64,000 bases of DNA, taken from contig CP136893.1 of NCBI GenBank assembly GCA_034359265.1, positions 28,218,001 through 28,282,000 on the forward strand. The letters are read 5' to 3'. Both the position numbers and the translations under genes were made by a program. This stretch comes from Canna indica (taxonomy: Eukaryota > Streptophyta > Magnoliopsida > Zingiberales > Cannaceae). This document shows, in pieces, positions 21,547-34,487 of the stretch (position 1 is the first letter of the stretch; the number at the start of each line of letters is the position of its first letter). The notes under the pieces were generated by a model. The model made no database searches, was not told the origin of the DNA, and saw only the letters and a program-made list of their open reading frames with translations.

Positions 21547-24347
21547 GATGATGACAAGCATCCTTGAGAAAATATAACATTAAAGCATATAGGATATCAA
21601 CTAAGGGAATTCTCCCCCTATCAACATGCATATCTATGAAAATAAACTCCCCCTATTTATATGCATGGATCTCCTATATTTTCCTCTCATTTACCTATAA
21701 TTTTCTCCCCTTTATCCTATACTTTTCTCCCCCTTTTGACATCAATCAAAAAGGGCAAGAAAGGTCAATCTAGTCAAAGGGATGAAAAACAAATATATAT
21801 ATTTTTTATGTAGTTGAGACTCTAAAGAATATTTTTCATGACACATGAAAATCTCAACAAAAAGGATGGAAAACAAATATTTAAAATGAAACTTAAATCA
21901 TACATGATATGCAAAGAGTGATAAATGGAATCCAAACCTAAATCATGTATGCACTCAAGTATGAATATTTTCATGAATATTGTTTCTTTTTCATGACATT
22001 TTTGATTTCATACAAACTTTCAAAATACAAATATATAGTCATATGAAACATGTATATCAAGTTTGAAATGAAACTAATGTCATATAATCAAAATATGAAC
22101 TTAGTATAACTTCATTCAAAGTATGCTTGAAACCATGAAAAATGCTAAGTATCAAATTTGGCTATCTACTCATATTTTCTTTATCTTAAGCATCTAGAAA
22201 TCAAACATGAGAGAATGTAAGTCTATGAATCAAGTTTGGGCTTAAGATGAATTTTTTAAGTTACTTTGTTGACTTAGGTCAACCTATACTTCAGGATTTG
22301 AAATACCAATTGTTGGATGAAATTTTTTTGATACCAATTGTTGAATGGTCATTTGAAATGCATGTATCAAGTTTGAGCTCAAAATGAATTTTCAAATTTC
22401 ATTTTTCATCCTATATTGATTTTAATAAACGAATGGATATTTATAGCTATCATTCAAGATATCAAAATCATTCCTAGAAATAATTTTACTCAAGAAATTT
22501 TGTAAATGATATTAGAAATTGAATCCAAATGGTATTCATGACTTTTCATTTGAAGTTTTTGAAGAAAAATCAAAGTATCGGAAGGATTGATATTTCAAGA
22601 AGGATGATACTTTGTGTTTTCGAAATCTAACTTCAAAGTTCCATTATTAATCAGATTCTTGATGAATTTTTCAAAAATTTTACTGAAGAACCTAGATTTT
22701 TCAGTGAGGGTGCAGTTTTAAGAATTAATTAAAAAGATTTTTCTATATTTCTCTAGAGATAACTGAAAATTATACCAATTGTTGATCGAAATAACATTTT
22801 TGTAATTTTAAGTTATTTTCCAAAGCATGTTCAATTTTCATTCAAACTTTTATAACATCACATAATGATAATGTAAAGAGTGTATGCCAAGTTTAAAATA
22901 AAAATTATATCCTTAAGTCAAGATATCAACCTAGCATGGTTTCATTTAAAACTAAGCTAGTTATCATGAAACTTGATAAGTGTCAATCTTATCATTTACT
23001 CATGATTTTTAAAACTTAATCCTATGGGCACCTAACATGAGTGAATCTAAACATGTTCCACAAATATGGATTGAAAATGAAACTTTTAAGTTAACTTGTT
23101 GACTTGGGTCAACTTGGTTCAAAAGAGGTAAGCATGAATAGACCTCTAAGTCATTTTATCCATATCCATATGAATTTTCCATTCTAAGTGCATGAAAATA
23201 TGTCATACCTATTATTAAACATGTTTATGAGTTTTGGACTTAAAATGAAGTGACCAAGTCGATTTATTGACTTGAGTCAAAATTTTCAAGCTTAAGTCTT
23301 CTAATATGATCTAGTTATCACATTTGTTCATCTAGACATGAATTTTCAATTTCAAATACCTAGACTTATGTGATATGTGTTTCTAAACATGTTCATTAAG
23401 TGTTTACTCAAAATGAGGTCTCTAATAAGAAATTTCAAACTAGTCCAATTTCATTCAATATTAATATCATGAAATTTGCCTAGTTATCATGAAATTGCTT
23501 ACTCATGAAAATTTGAACATTTTTCATGCAAAATCAATCATGAGTATAGAGACATCATTAAACATAGATATTCAATTATTAAACTAAGATTTTTGCAAAA
23601 TTAAATTACATACCTTAGTCTTTAGAAATTTTTGCCAAACTTGTCATTTACTTTTCAATTATCTTCATGATGGCATTCTCTTCTAATGTTTATCACTTTC
23701 TTAACTTGCAAGTAGGCTTCATTAGTATCAAAATAAAATTATATATCAACTAGCAAGCTAACATACTAAATAGCAAAGTTTCATTTAAACATCTTAACAT
23801 ATGCTAGATAGTAAAGATTTATTTTAAGGAGGTTAACATGATATCAAAATGAATCTAAGAGATCTTAAGATGTGAAACATTTGAGGGATAAGGTCCCTAA
23901 ATATGTTTAACTAGTTTGAACTTAAAGAGCAAGTTTCATTTAATAAAATTTGCCTAAGTACTAAGATTCTACCTACTCATGAAAATTCAAGGGTTTACCA
24001 TGCAATTCTAATCATGAGTATTGAGACATTATTTAAGCTTAAGCATAGAGGTATAACATTAAGTCGATTACAGGCTACATAGGTCTCCGAGAAGACCGGG
24101 AAATCAAAATCAAAATTAAAAAAAAAATATTTTCAAAAGAACTCTTTTGCAAGAGCGGGGAAAATAACTCAGATTAAACATAGTATTATAATCTTCAACT
24201 AAGGTAAAACGATGCAAATTAGAAGATGATACCGAAATAGTTTTGATGCCAACTTATTTACCTAAGGCATCAAGGTAGCTTGAAGTTGCAACCAAGAAAG
24301 GATTCATAATTCAAGTCCATGGTCAACTCCAATACACCACTTCTCAT
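21547..24347 (-). repeat. Non-coding internal region of element B
   Basis: About 2.8 kb of AT-rich sequence between gag B and the polypurine tract, without pol. It parallels 2121-3568 in element A ('aaagtatgcttgaaaccatg' near 22119, 'cacataggtctccg' near 24076). It contains many repeats of 'actcatga' and 'ttgacttaggtcaa' with spacing of a few hundred bases (near 2595, 22265, 23098 and 23260). Confidence 0.65.
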
Positions 24348-25753
24348 TCATCCTTGTGTGGTAGCTCCCCCTACAAAAGAAGATGAGACTTTTGGTACCC
24401 AAATGGCTTTGGGTCTTTGGGGGTGAGTTGGTCTAGGTATCCAAAGTATCTTAGCAACACTTGGATTATTCTTAAATGCACAATCATAGATTGCATGACC
24501 ATATGTACCACAACAAAAATAATGTCCATGAAACTTTTTATTTTTATTTTTAACATGGACATGAGATTTATTTTTAGAATGCTTCTTACTTGAATTAAGA
24601 TGAGTATGAGCATTCTTGAGAGAAACATTCATCTTTTGAACATGAGGTTTGATGTTAGAATGCTTGATATGAGAAACATGATGTGCATAAACATTCATGA
24701 AAGAAACATTTTTATTTTTAAAATTCTTAGAAGATGAACTACTAGATAGATTATTAACTTTCTTATTTAGAAAAATAACCTCATTTTTCAAGTCGTTCAT
24801 GGATTTTTGATAGCATGCAATTGAGTTTTCAACATGCTATTTTCCTTCTTTAAGATGTCATTTTTATTTTTTAAATCCTTAGTGTCAACACTTAAGGTAT
24901 CATGGCATGGATTGGAGACACTAATTTTTAGCTTCTTATTTTTTAATTCTAGAGCATGCACATATGAACTAAGTCTAGAATTCTCACTTTTAATCCTTTT
25001 GTTTTCCTTATTCTTTTTCAAGAGCAAGACATACATGATTTTATACTCATCTATTAATTCATCAAAATCATGAGAGCTAGATGAGTTAATACTATCATTA
25101 TTATTAATATGACTAGAAGGAGAGGAGAGTACCTCATTATTATCATTCATGAGATAAGCTTTTGAAGTGACTTCATAGTCATGGCAAGAGGATGCTTCAT
25201 TTGAATAAGATGATGATGATGTGGAAGCATTTGACCTCTTCCTTGCCTTGTTCTTCATGGAAAGGTAATTTTTCTTCACATGCCCCTTTTCCTTGCATGC
25301 ATGACACACTATCTTCCTTTTTCGGCTCTTAGAGCTACTCCTTTGAATAGAAGAACTATATGCATCAAAACCAAGACTAGTGGTAGGTGAATGACCATTG
25401 TCATCACTACCTTCATTAGAAGTGTCAATCTCTTCGGTCTTGGCATAATCATATAACATGTTTAGAATTGTCTAAATATCAAAAGCCGAAGTACAATGCA
25501 TGATCTTTTCAAAGATATTATTTTCACAAGAACAATATATGCAATTTGTTGCATTAGCATTTAATTCAAACCTATTAATTTGTTCTTGTGTCCATGCATC
25601 CATGTTTTCCTTAGGTTCAATATATTTGATTTTTACCATGTTAAAGACACATAAACCTTGAGTCTTTAGGAAGGTGTACATTCTACTCTTCCAAAGACCA
25701 AAGTTAGACTCATCGAACCTAGGAGGTGTAGACGCTACTAACTCTAGTGTCAT
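24348..25753 (-). pseudogene. Copia gag of element B, broken
   Basis: Same gag as at 3569-4957. It starts with MTLE at 25753, followed by FDESNFGLWKSRM. An in-frame TAG at 25472-25474 replaces the Trp codon found in copy A. A frameshift near 24800 splits the C-terminal part, which runs on in another frame to 24348. First zinc knuckle CHACKEKGHVKKNY has lost its last Cys (Tyr instead). The second, CFCCGTYGHAIYDC-like (CCGTYGHAIYDC visible), is kept. Non-functional. Confidence 0.8.
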
Positions 25754-25807
25754 TTCAAGATCGAGAGACGATGTAGAGGAGATGTTGAGATCTCAACCTA
25801 CGACCCG

Positions 25808-26006
25808 CTCTGATACCAAATATAGTCGAAATGACAACACTAGATAGGGTGTGAATAGTATGTTAACTAAATTAATTAGCCTAAATTTAATTTTAGTCAT
25901 TTCTCAAATCGTTTAGGCGATTTATGATAGAATGATTTGATGCGGAAACGATAAACATTTATGCACAAGCAATAATAAATAACAATGCTAACACAGTAAT
26001 TTATAG
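25808..26006 (-). mobile_element. Primer site and truncated 5' LTR of element B
   Basis: TTTGGTATCAGAGC on the minus strand (25808-25821) matches the initiator-tRNA-Met primer site. The LTR starts at about 25823 (TA in place of TG) and follows LTR A through 'gatgcggaaacgataaa' until 'atttatag' at about 26006. There it is cut and joined, through a poly-T stretch, to the integrase/RT region of element C. Confidence 0.7.
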
Positions 26007-26009
26007 CTA

Positions 26010-27340
26010 GTGCCCTTTTTGTTTTTTTTTTTTGCAAATTGGTTGAGTTCTTCTTGCATAGCTAGTATCCAAAACTTATCTTCTATTGCTTCCTTAATGT
26101 AATTAGGCTCTACTTGAGATATAAATGCTACATATTGATAAATATCCTTGAGTTTAGAGCGCGTTACCACTCCAGTTGATGGTTCTCCAATGACTTGATC
26201 CATTGGATGATCCCTTATCAACCGATATCCTTTGGAGAGAGGTGGTAGAGCTTCTTCTTCCTCATCTTCAACTTGAGGCAGAGTTGTGGATGATGGTTCT
26301 TCATGTTGTATTTCCTCATTATTTTCATCCTCCACCTCTTTGTCATGCAGTGTAAGGTCCTCAAGTTCCTCGCCTATATTTACAATCTTCACATTTCTAG
26401 AAGAATCATTAGTTTTATTAAACGTGACATGCATAGATTCTTCAACAATCATGGTTCTACGATTGTATATTCTATATACCTTAGAATTAATAGAGTAACC
26501 TAGGAAAATTCCTTCATCGGATTTAGAATCAAATTTTCCTAAATGCTCCTTAGTGTTTAAGATGAAACATTTGCATCCAAAAACATGAAAATATCTCACA
26601 TTTGGGATTTTACTATTCCAAAGCTCAAAAGGTATTTTCTTAATTTTAGGTCTTAATAAAATGCGATTAAGCATATAACAAGAGGTATTTATGGCTTCGG
26701 CCCAAAAATACTTAGGCAAATTATTTTTACGTAGCATGGTCCTAGCCATATCTTGTAAAGTTCTATTCTTCCTCTCAACAATCCCATTTTGTTGAGGGGT
26801 CCTAGAGGAAGAAAAGGTATGTTCAATACCTAAATCATCACAAAATTTGGAAAAAAATTCATTTTTAAACTCTCCTCCATTATCACTTCTAATTTTTAAA
26901 ATTGAAACTCCTTTCTCATTTGTAGCTTTCTTAGTAAATTTTTTGAAAAACTCAAAAGTTTTATTTTTCTTGGCTAAAAAGAAAACTCATGTAAATCTAG
27001 AAAAGTCATCAACTAACATATAGCAGTATAGCTTTCCACATAGACTAGCTACATCACATAGACCAAAAAGATCCATGTGCACAAGCTCAAGAATTTTAGA
27101 TGTACTAACTTGATTAATGCTATGAAATGAAGATTTAACTTGCTTACCTAGTTGACATGCATCACAAAGTTTGTCTTTTTCAAATATTATCTTGGGTAAT
27201 CCTTAACTAATTCTTTCTTAGATATTCCTTGGATGAGGCTCATGCTAGCATGTCCTAGCCTTCTATGCCACAACCAAGAGTCATTCTCCATGGCAACTAA
27301 GCTTCTAACATGGGGATTAGGCAAGACATTTAAATCCAAT
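26010..27340 (-). pseudogene. Copia integrase to start of reverse transcriptase, element C
   Basis: Minus-strand frames give the integrase C-terminal half. A 'PQQNGIVERKNRTLQDMART' stretch carries the catalytic Glu near 26770. Then come the 'YLNRI'-type and 'VFGCKCFILN' blocks, and the linker into reverse transcriptase, cut at 'ELNQFAKK' near 26033. The upstream part (26900-27340) shows integrase core text in broken frames. Gag-pol of this type would supply enzymes to the pol-less A/B elements, but this copy lacks the RT and RNase H. Confidence 0.75.
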
Positions 27341-27354
27341 GTGTAGATATTTTC

Positions 27355-27696
27355 TTACCTATTTCCAATAAACATGATATCATTAGATGATGCACTCCTA
27401 ATTATACATTTAGATGCTTCAAAGATAATTATGTATCCATTGTCACACAATTGTGATATGTCAATCAAGTTATATTTTAACCCATCAACTAGTAAAACAT
27501 TCTTAATACATGGGTAAAGAAGTATACATATATCACCAATGCCAACAATCTTACCTTTGGCATTGTCTCCAAATGTGACATATCCACCATCTTTGCTTGA
27601 TAGAGTTGCAAATAAGTTGATGTCACCCGTCATGTGTTTTGAGCAACCACTATCCAATATCCAAGTGCTTCTACTTGCTTGAGGATGCTTCTCCAT
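27355..27696 (-). pseudogene. Copia aspartic protease region, element C
   Basis: Contains WILDSGCSKHMTGD, the protease active-site region (D-S-G) of plant Copia elements, followed by the GAG-pre-integrase link. The frame ends at 27355, so polyprotein continuity with the integrase is lost. Confidence 0.8.
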
Positions 27697-27769
27697 CTAC
27701 AAAAGGAGAGGAAACTATTTTAGGTACCCAAATTTTCTTGGGTCCTTGAGTGTTAGTCATTTTAGGAAC

Positions 27770-29300
27770 TCATGTAAATCTTGCATGTGGGTTCCTCCTC
27801 AAAGCACAATCCTTGGCCATATGGCCAAATATGCCACAAGAAAAACAATTTCCAATAAACTTCCTTCTATTATGTGTGTGAGCATGAAAGTGTGATGATT
27901 TCTTTTTATAGACAACATTAGGCATGACATTTTGTAGGGTTGTCATCTTTTCATTAAGCATACAAATTTCATTTTTCAATGTTAGCATGCTATCATTCAA
28001 GTGCTCTACTTGATCACTTAAATACTTGTTTTCATCTTCTAATTTTTTGTTGTCATTTTCTAAGTCCATCCTTGCTTTCTCTAGGGTGTGTTTCTCTTCC
28101 TTAAGGGTATCTACTTCTTTCCTTAAATCATTGCATGAAAGTAATAAGCTATCATTTTCTAGCTCTAAAGATTTATTGTCATTTTTAAACTCTTTAAATT
28201 TTCTCCTAATAGTATTAAATTCATCATGCATTTGTTCAAATTCATTTTCAAGCTCTTCTTGAGTAAAAGAAAGTTCACCAAAAGTAAATCTTACCTCATC
28301 ATCATTTGCCATTAAGCAAAGATTTGTCTTTTCACTCTTTGTGTCTTCTTCACTCGATGAAGTCTCGCTTTCATCCCACGAAGCTATCATTGCCTTCTTC
28401 TTCTTCTTGTATTTGTCCTTTTTGTGAGGGTTAGAGATAGAAGCCATTTTGAGAAGTGGGCAGTCCTTCCTTAGATGCACGGCTTTGTTGCAATGGTAGC
28501 ATGTGTAGCTCCCTCTACTCTTTCTCATGCCTTCTCTCATGAATCTCATAAACCTCCTTGCTAACATTGCCATTTCCTCAATGTCATCCGTCTCTTCCTC
28601 GGATGATGAGGATTCCTCTACTCGATGTGAAGCTCTTAAGGCAATGGCCTTGCCTTTGGGGGCATCTTTCTCCATTTATTGCTTCATATGGGTCTCATGT
28701 ATCATGAGAGACCCAATGAGCTCGGTGATCTTCAAGGTGCTCATGTCCTTTGCTTCCATGATTGCAATGACCTTGGGCTCCCAAGTTTTTGGAAGGGAAC
28801 GAAGGAGCTTCCCTACCTTCTCCTCTTCCTTCATTTCACTACCAAGGTTAGCTAATCCATTTGTAATATTTTAAAATCTAGCATACATAGCATCAATGGA
28901 TTCATGCGATAACATTTTAAATATTTCATAATCATGCACAAGTAGGTTTATTTTGGATTCCTTTACTTGTGAAGTCCCTTCATGTGTGGTCTCTAGGACC
29001 TTCCATAGTTCATATGCGGACTTACAGGTAGAAATCCTATTGAACTCATTAATTGATAGACCACAATATAATGCATTGACGGCCTTTGCATTCGCATTAA
29101 ATAGTTTAATTTCTTCTTGGTCCCACTCATCCATGTCCTTAGTGGGTTGCTTATACTCTACTTGAATCATCCTCCATATATCCATGCCTAAAGATTGTAA
29201 GAAGTCATTCATACGAATCTTCCAGTAGGCATAGTTGTTTCCATCGAATAGTGTGGAGTATGAGTAGATGACCCTTGAGCTAGTTGGATTTCACTCGACA
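27770..29300 (-). pseudogene. Copia (Sirevirus) gag, element C
   Basis: The N-terminal part (29212-28871, with WRMIQVEYKQP and YELWKVLETTHEGT) and the C-terminal part (28675-27770) are separated by stops near 28865 and 28677. A frameshift near 29240 disconnects the upstream 'FDGNNYAYWKIRM' stretch from the ATG near 29300. Two zinc knuckles are present: a first with its Gly replaced (CYHCNKAVHLRKDC) and a canonical CFSCGIFGHMAKDC. A long coiled-coil lies between them. This gag is distinct from the A/B gag in sequence although the LTRs are related. Confidence 0.75.
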
Positions 29301-29344
29301 TCTTAATTTGTAGGGAAGATGGTTAAATCTTATCCTATGACCTT

Positions 29345-29358
29345 GCTCTGATACCAAT
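29345..29358 (-). other. Primer-binding site of element C
   Basis: TTGGTATCAGAGCA on the minus strand: a full match to the initiator-tRNA-Met primer core, four bases inside the LTR end at 29362. Confidence 0.8.
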
Positions 29359-29361
29359 TAT

Positions 29362-30666
29362 TGTCTGAAATCCGACACTCGAAGGGGTTGAATAGTATTT
29401 GTCATGTTTCCATTTTATCAATTTTCTTTTTGCTTAGTTTCAACTTCAAGTGAATGCAAATGTAACTTAGCAATGTGTGTTATCAATTATCAAAAACAAT
29501 AATGAGCAAACATTCAAAGCACTGCAAACACGATGAAATATAGTGGTTCGGCCAACCGCCTACTCCACTACCTTGGCTCCTCACCAAGGATTTCTAATCA
29601 ACTACTTTATAGAACTTGTGTTTCCATTTGAATACAACTGAGGACATAATTCTCACCTCTTTGAGAATTCCTCAAATCTATTCACCTACGCAAAATACAA
29701 ATCTACAAAGCCTAACCTAAGTGTTTCTCTAGCACACCTAGCAAGCTATTACAGAAGAAAACAAGTTTAAAAACAACTTCAAATACAATGAAAAAGAGCT
29801 AGGAATTTGAGAGAAGAACCAATGCTCTTTTCCCAAGCCTTCAAGCCTTCAAAGAAATCGATTACCAAATGCTCAATAATATTTCTAAGAGTTCTTAAAG
29901 GGGTTAGGTGAGGGGTATTTATAACCCCTCAGCCAAACGGATTGTTCAGCGGGCGGAAAAGTAGCTATTACAGTCGTTCGGTCGCTTGTCGGTCGATCAT
30001 CGATCGACCGACCGATAGATCGCCTGCAATTGCTACCCTTTATGTGCTTTACTCGTGCCGTCTGGTCGATCGACGGGTCGATCGAATGGATCGCGACTTC
30101 ATCGATCCGCAATCCGATTGACCGATCGGTTAATCGATGCACCTTCTGCCAATTTTTGGCATTGGTCGATCGATCGACTGGTTGATCGACGTAGCCTTAA
30201 GCCGACTTCTTCACCATCTTTGGTCAACCGACAGGTCGACCGATTGGCTACTGCCATTTTACAACATTATTCGGTCGATCGACAAGGCTACTGCCAATAT
30301 TCTACCTTGTTCGGTCGACCGAGCGGTCGATCGAACTCAGGCTGAGGCTGATTTTTTTCCTTCATATTTGTTACATGCTTTTTCATAGGTTTAGTTTCCA
30401 AGTTCTAACTTAGATAACTTTACAATTAGGCTTAGGATGGGATCCTAGGGGTATATTACAAGATATCTACCTAATCGATGCCCAAGACTTTTCTTTGACA
30501 ATCTTTTCTTTCGTTTTGACGATCTCTTTTTCCTTCGTTTTTTTGAACGAAGTTCGCATGCTTATCACAACCTCAACCTGAACTCAAAACTTCACACATA
30601 GATTAAATACATATTTGTTATCATCAAAATGAAGATCGAAGCTTAAGAGAAACCCTTAAGCCAACA
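29362..30666 (-). mobile_element. 5' LTR of Sirevirus element C
   Basis: 1305 bp from TGTCTGAAATCC (29362) to ...AAGCCAACA (30666; TGTTGGCTT on the minus strand). Contains the palindrome array (29975-30335) and 'tttgttatcatcaaaa' near 30620. Immediately to the right the Gypsy integrase region begins, so element C inserted into the Gypsy pol. Its left LTR cannot be identified as a separate unit. Confidence 0.8.
29975..30335. repeat. Palindromic array in LTR C
   Basis: CGGTCGATCATCGATCGACCG-type and GGTCGATCGAC palindromes repeated about every 60 bp, with the spacer 'tctgccaatttttggcat' shared with LTR A. ORFs across this stretch arise from the repeat. Confidence 0.8.
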
Positions 30667-33280
30667 ATCTCCTGCCTCAAACCAACCTACATGTGACCTG
30701 CATCTCTACCTGTACAACGCCTCAAAGGGGGCCATCCCAATGTTGTTGTGGTAGCTGTTATTATAAGCAAACTCAATCAGTGGTAAGTGCCTCTCCCAAC
30801 TGCCCTCCAGGTCTAAGACATGTGCCCTCAGCATATCCTCCAACGTCTGAATAATCTGCTCTTACTGACCATCTATCTGAGGGTGAAATACGGTACTTAA
30901 CCGAACCAAAGTGCCCAACGCCTCCTGGAAGGACTGCCAAAATCGAGCCATGAACTGAGTGCCCCGATTCGAGATAATCATAACTGGAACTCCATGATAA
31001 GCGATGATCCGATCCAAAAACAACCTCGCATACTGCTCGGTTGAAAAGGTCGTCCTGACCGATATGAAGTGCGATGACTTGGTTAGGCGATCCACTACTA
31101 CCCAGATAGAATCATTGCCTTTCCCAGACTTTGGCAACCCAGTCACGAAATCCATGGTTATCTTCTCCCATTTTCACTATGGTACCCTTAAGTTCTGGAG
31201 CAACCCTGCCAGCTTCAAATGCTCAGCCTTCACCTGCTGACACACTAAGCACTTAGACACGAACTCGGGCACTTCTCTTTTCATGCCTTTCCACCAATAG
31301 TTCTGCTTGAGATCTCGGTACATCTCCGTGGCTCCCAGATGCATAGTATAGGTAGATCGATGGGCCATCTCCAGCACCGGCCTGCGAACCTCGACCATAT
31401 CTGGTACCACAATCCGGTTCTTAAACCTCAGGACGCCCTCTGAGTCCACATTGAACCCATTCTCTGCATCTCTTCTCCTGGTCAGATCCTTAGTGAGTGC
31501 ACAAAAGGCATCCTCCTCCTGCACTGCCTGCAACATGTCAACCAACGCCGATTGCATTCTCAAATGGGCCACCAACGCACCCGAATATGACACTGTCAAG
31601 ACTGCTCCTCCATCCAAGCATAAGTTCAACTCCTAAGCCAACGGCCTCCTCCTGATCACCAAATGTGCTAAACTACCCATAGATTTCCTGCTCAAGGCAT
31701 CAGCTACCACATTAGTCTTTCCTGGACGGTACATGATCATGTAGTTATAGTCCTTCAACAGCTCCAGTCATCTTCTCTGCCTCAGGTTCAACTCCTTCTG
31801 GGTAAGCATATACTATAGGCTCTTATGATTAACGTATATCTTACAAGCCTCGCCATAAAGGTAGTGACGCCACAGCTTCAATGCGAACACCACCGTTGCC
31901 AGCTCAAGATCATGGGTTTGGTAATTCTTCTCGTGAACCTTCAACTACCTGGAGGCATAGGCTATCACTTTGTCATTCTGCATTAGCACGCAACCCAAGC
32001 TGACTCGGGAGGCATCGTAATAAACAACAAAACCTCCTGAACCCGAGGGTACTGCTAAATCTAACGCCGACGTCAAGCAGTCCTTGAGCTTTAGAAAGCT
32101 CTCCTCGCACTTACTGTCCCATTCGAACTTGACCTTCTTCTGGGTCAGGCGGGTCAATGGCGCTGCAATCCTGGAGAAATTCTCCACAAACTTCCTATAA
32201 TAACCCGCCAATCCCAAAAAACTATGGATCTCTGAAACATTAATCATCCTCTTCCAGTTCTGAACCGCATCTATCTTTGCAAGGTCCACCTTTATTCCTT
32301 CCTTGGACATCACATGGTCAAGAAACCCCACGATCTCAAGTTAGAACTCGCACTTGGAGAATTTGGCATACAATCTGTGCTCCTTGAGAGTTTCCAGAAC
32401 TACCCTCAAGTGCTCAGTGTGCTCCTCCCTGCTCCTGGAATAAATCAAAATGTCATCAATGAACTCAATCATAAACTTATCTAGGTATTCCTTGAACACT
32501 CGATTCATCAGGTCCATAAATGCTGCGGGTGCATTATTTAGCCCAACAGACATCACCGGGAACTCAAAGTGCCCATACCTTAACCTGAAAGCAGTCTTAG
32601 GGACGTTACTGTCCTGAATCCTCAACTGATGATACCCTGACCGCAGGTCAATCTTAGAAAACCACTGCGCTCCCTAAAGCTGATCAAACAAATCATCAAT
32701 CCTAGGTAACGAGTACCGATTATTCATTGTTACCTTGTTAAGCTGTCGGTAATCAATGCACATCCGCATGGACCCATCCTTCTTCTTTACAAAGAGTACT
32801 GGAGCACCCCAAGACCAAACACTGGGGCGAATGAAACCCATATCAAGCAGCTTCTGCAACTGGGACTTCAACTCCCTCAACTTAGCTGGTGCTATCTGAT
32901 ATAGAGGAATGGAGATCGACTTCACCCATGGCTGCAAATCGATACATAATCCGATCTCTCTCTTTGGAGGTAATCCCGGCAACTCCTCTAGAAACACATC
33001 AGAGAACTCGCACACCATGGGCATCTCCTCGATGTCCTTGGCCACACCTCCATCTTCCTCTACCACTGACACAAAAGTCAACAAGGACTGGTATCCACCT
33101 AAAAGTAGCTTCCAGGCCTTAAAAGCTGAAATTGTTGTTAACGGCTCTCCCTTTCCATCACCTTGGAAGGTAAACTGGGGCAATCCGGGCTTACTGAAGG
33201 TCACAGTCTTAGCCCTGTAATTCACTGAGGTGAAATGGTTCGCCAACCAGTCCATGCCCAAAATTACATCAAGCTCCAAC
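30667..33280 (-). pseudogene. Ty3/Gypsy pol: protease end, RT, RNase H, integrase (broken)
   Basis: From right to left on the minus strand. The protease end carries DVILGMDWL (33279). RT follows: [16 protein letters not shown] near 32790, then a stop near 32670, then [17 protein letters not shown] and the catalytic FIDDILIYS (near 32455). RNase H contains VYYDAS near 31990 and is followed by stops. The integrase HHCC zinc motif (H..H, CLVC) lies at 31240-31360, and the core at 30862-31155 with the first Asp in VVVDRLTKS. The second catalytic Asp is Asn (ISNRGTQF; codon AAT at 30967-30969). Stops near 30862 and near 30715 follow. The sequence ends at the Sirevirus LTR at 30666. Frames are broken at several points, so the copy is dead. 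Confidence 0.85.
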
Positions 33281-33290
33281 CACTACTAGA

Positions 33291-33560
33291 ATATACCACA
33301 TCAGCCACGGGGATCATCGACGGCCGCCGGGGCCATCAACATCATTCACGACTTTGCGTCAACCGCAGCGATCGTGGCTGATGTAACCAAATCAGCTGCG
33401 GCTTGTATACGGCCAACCAGAGCCGTCGCTCATAGTTCATGTCGCGCAGGGCGTGCGAAATAAAATAAGTTATTAAAACACTCTTAACCGACGGCTCATG
33501 TAGCCGTCGGTGATAATAAAATTACAGATCCACGGTGTTTCGACGACCCTCGAGCCGTCG
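33291..33560. repeat. CACTA left subterminal repeats
   Basis: Repeated short motifs around 'agccgtcggtga' and 'gatcgtggctgatg' in both orientations. Subterminal repeats are the usual binding sites of the TNPA-type protein in this superfamily. The partner repeats lie at 42340-42693. Confidence 0.75.
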
Positions 33561-33569
33561 GTGAAAATC

Positions 33570-34128
33570 ATTTTTATTTGCGTTCACGCTCGACCATTTC
33601 TCTTTCTTCTCTGCTCGCCGCTATCGCCTGTTGCCACCGCCGTCCGTCGCTGTCGAGTTACCACGGAGTTGCTGCATGTTGTCGCCGCTGTCAATCGCCG
33701 CCGATGAACCTCTCCCTTATGGTATGCACTGATCCTCTCCTAGCTCCTACCTGTTTCATTACGCGCCTGTGCGCCGCCCTCTCCGCACCGGCACCACATT
33801 GAGGCATGTTTACCATCGGCCCCAATGCATCGAACAGTAGCCGATAGTGATGCCGGCTACTGCTTGATTAGGGTTAATTACCCTAATCAATTACTTGATT
33901 AGGGTAATTAACCCCTAATTAAACTGTGATTAGGGTGATCATAGGTTGATTAGGGTTTAATTATTTTTTTAATTTTTATTGTTAATTATTAAAAATTAAT
34001 TGTTAATTAGGTAATTAGTTTGGTTAATATTAATTAATGGTTAATGTTGATTAGGGTTTAATTAGTTTTAGGTTAATTAATGAAATTAGTTTAATGAAAT
34101 TAGTTTAATATTAATTAATTAGTCGCGC
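33570..34128. other. CACTA non-coding interior, left
   Basis: A GC-rich stretch (to about 33810), then AT-rich 'ttaattagggt' repeats (33860-34110). Short plus-strand ORFs here have no recognisable features. Confidence 0.4.
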
Positions 34129-34487
34129 GGAATCGTCCACTGAGGACTCGCGCCGGAATCGTCCACTGAGGACTCGCGCCGATATCGTCCACTGTGGACT
34201 CGCGCCGGAATCATCCACTGTGGACTCGCAGCCAATCGTCCACTTTGGACTCGCGGTCAAATCGTCCATGGTGGACTCGCGCCGGACTCGTCCACAATGG
34301 ATGGACTCATGCCGGAATCATCCACAATGGTGGACTCGCGCCGGAATCATCCACAATGGATGGACTCGTGTTGGAGTCATCCACAATGGATGGACTCGTG
34401 CCAGAGTCATCCACAATGGATGGACTCATGCCGGAATCGTCCACTTTGGACTCGCACGGAATCATCCACTATGGACTCGCACCAACA
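34129..34487. repeat. Minisatellite with a GTCCAC-N-GTGGAC dyad per unit
   Basis: About 13 units of 26-30 bp based on 'cggaatcgtccactgtggactcgcgc'. Many units contain GTCCAC-N-GTGGAC or a GG/GGAT-expanded version of this dyad. The ORFs over 34194-34651 are repeat translations in three frames and not genes. Confidence 0.85.

Noticed and set aside
34129..34487. CRISPR-like array
   Set aside because: Units are contiguous degenerate repeats with no unique spacers, in a plant transposon.
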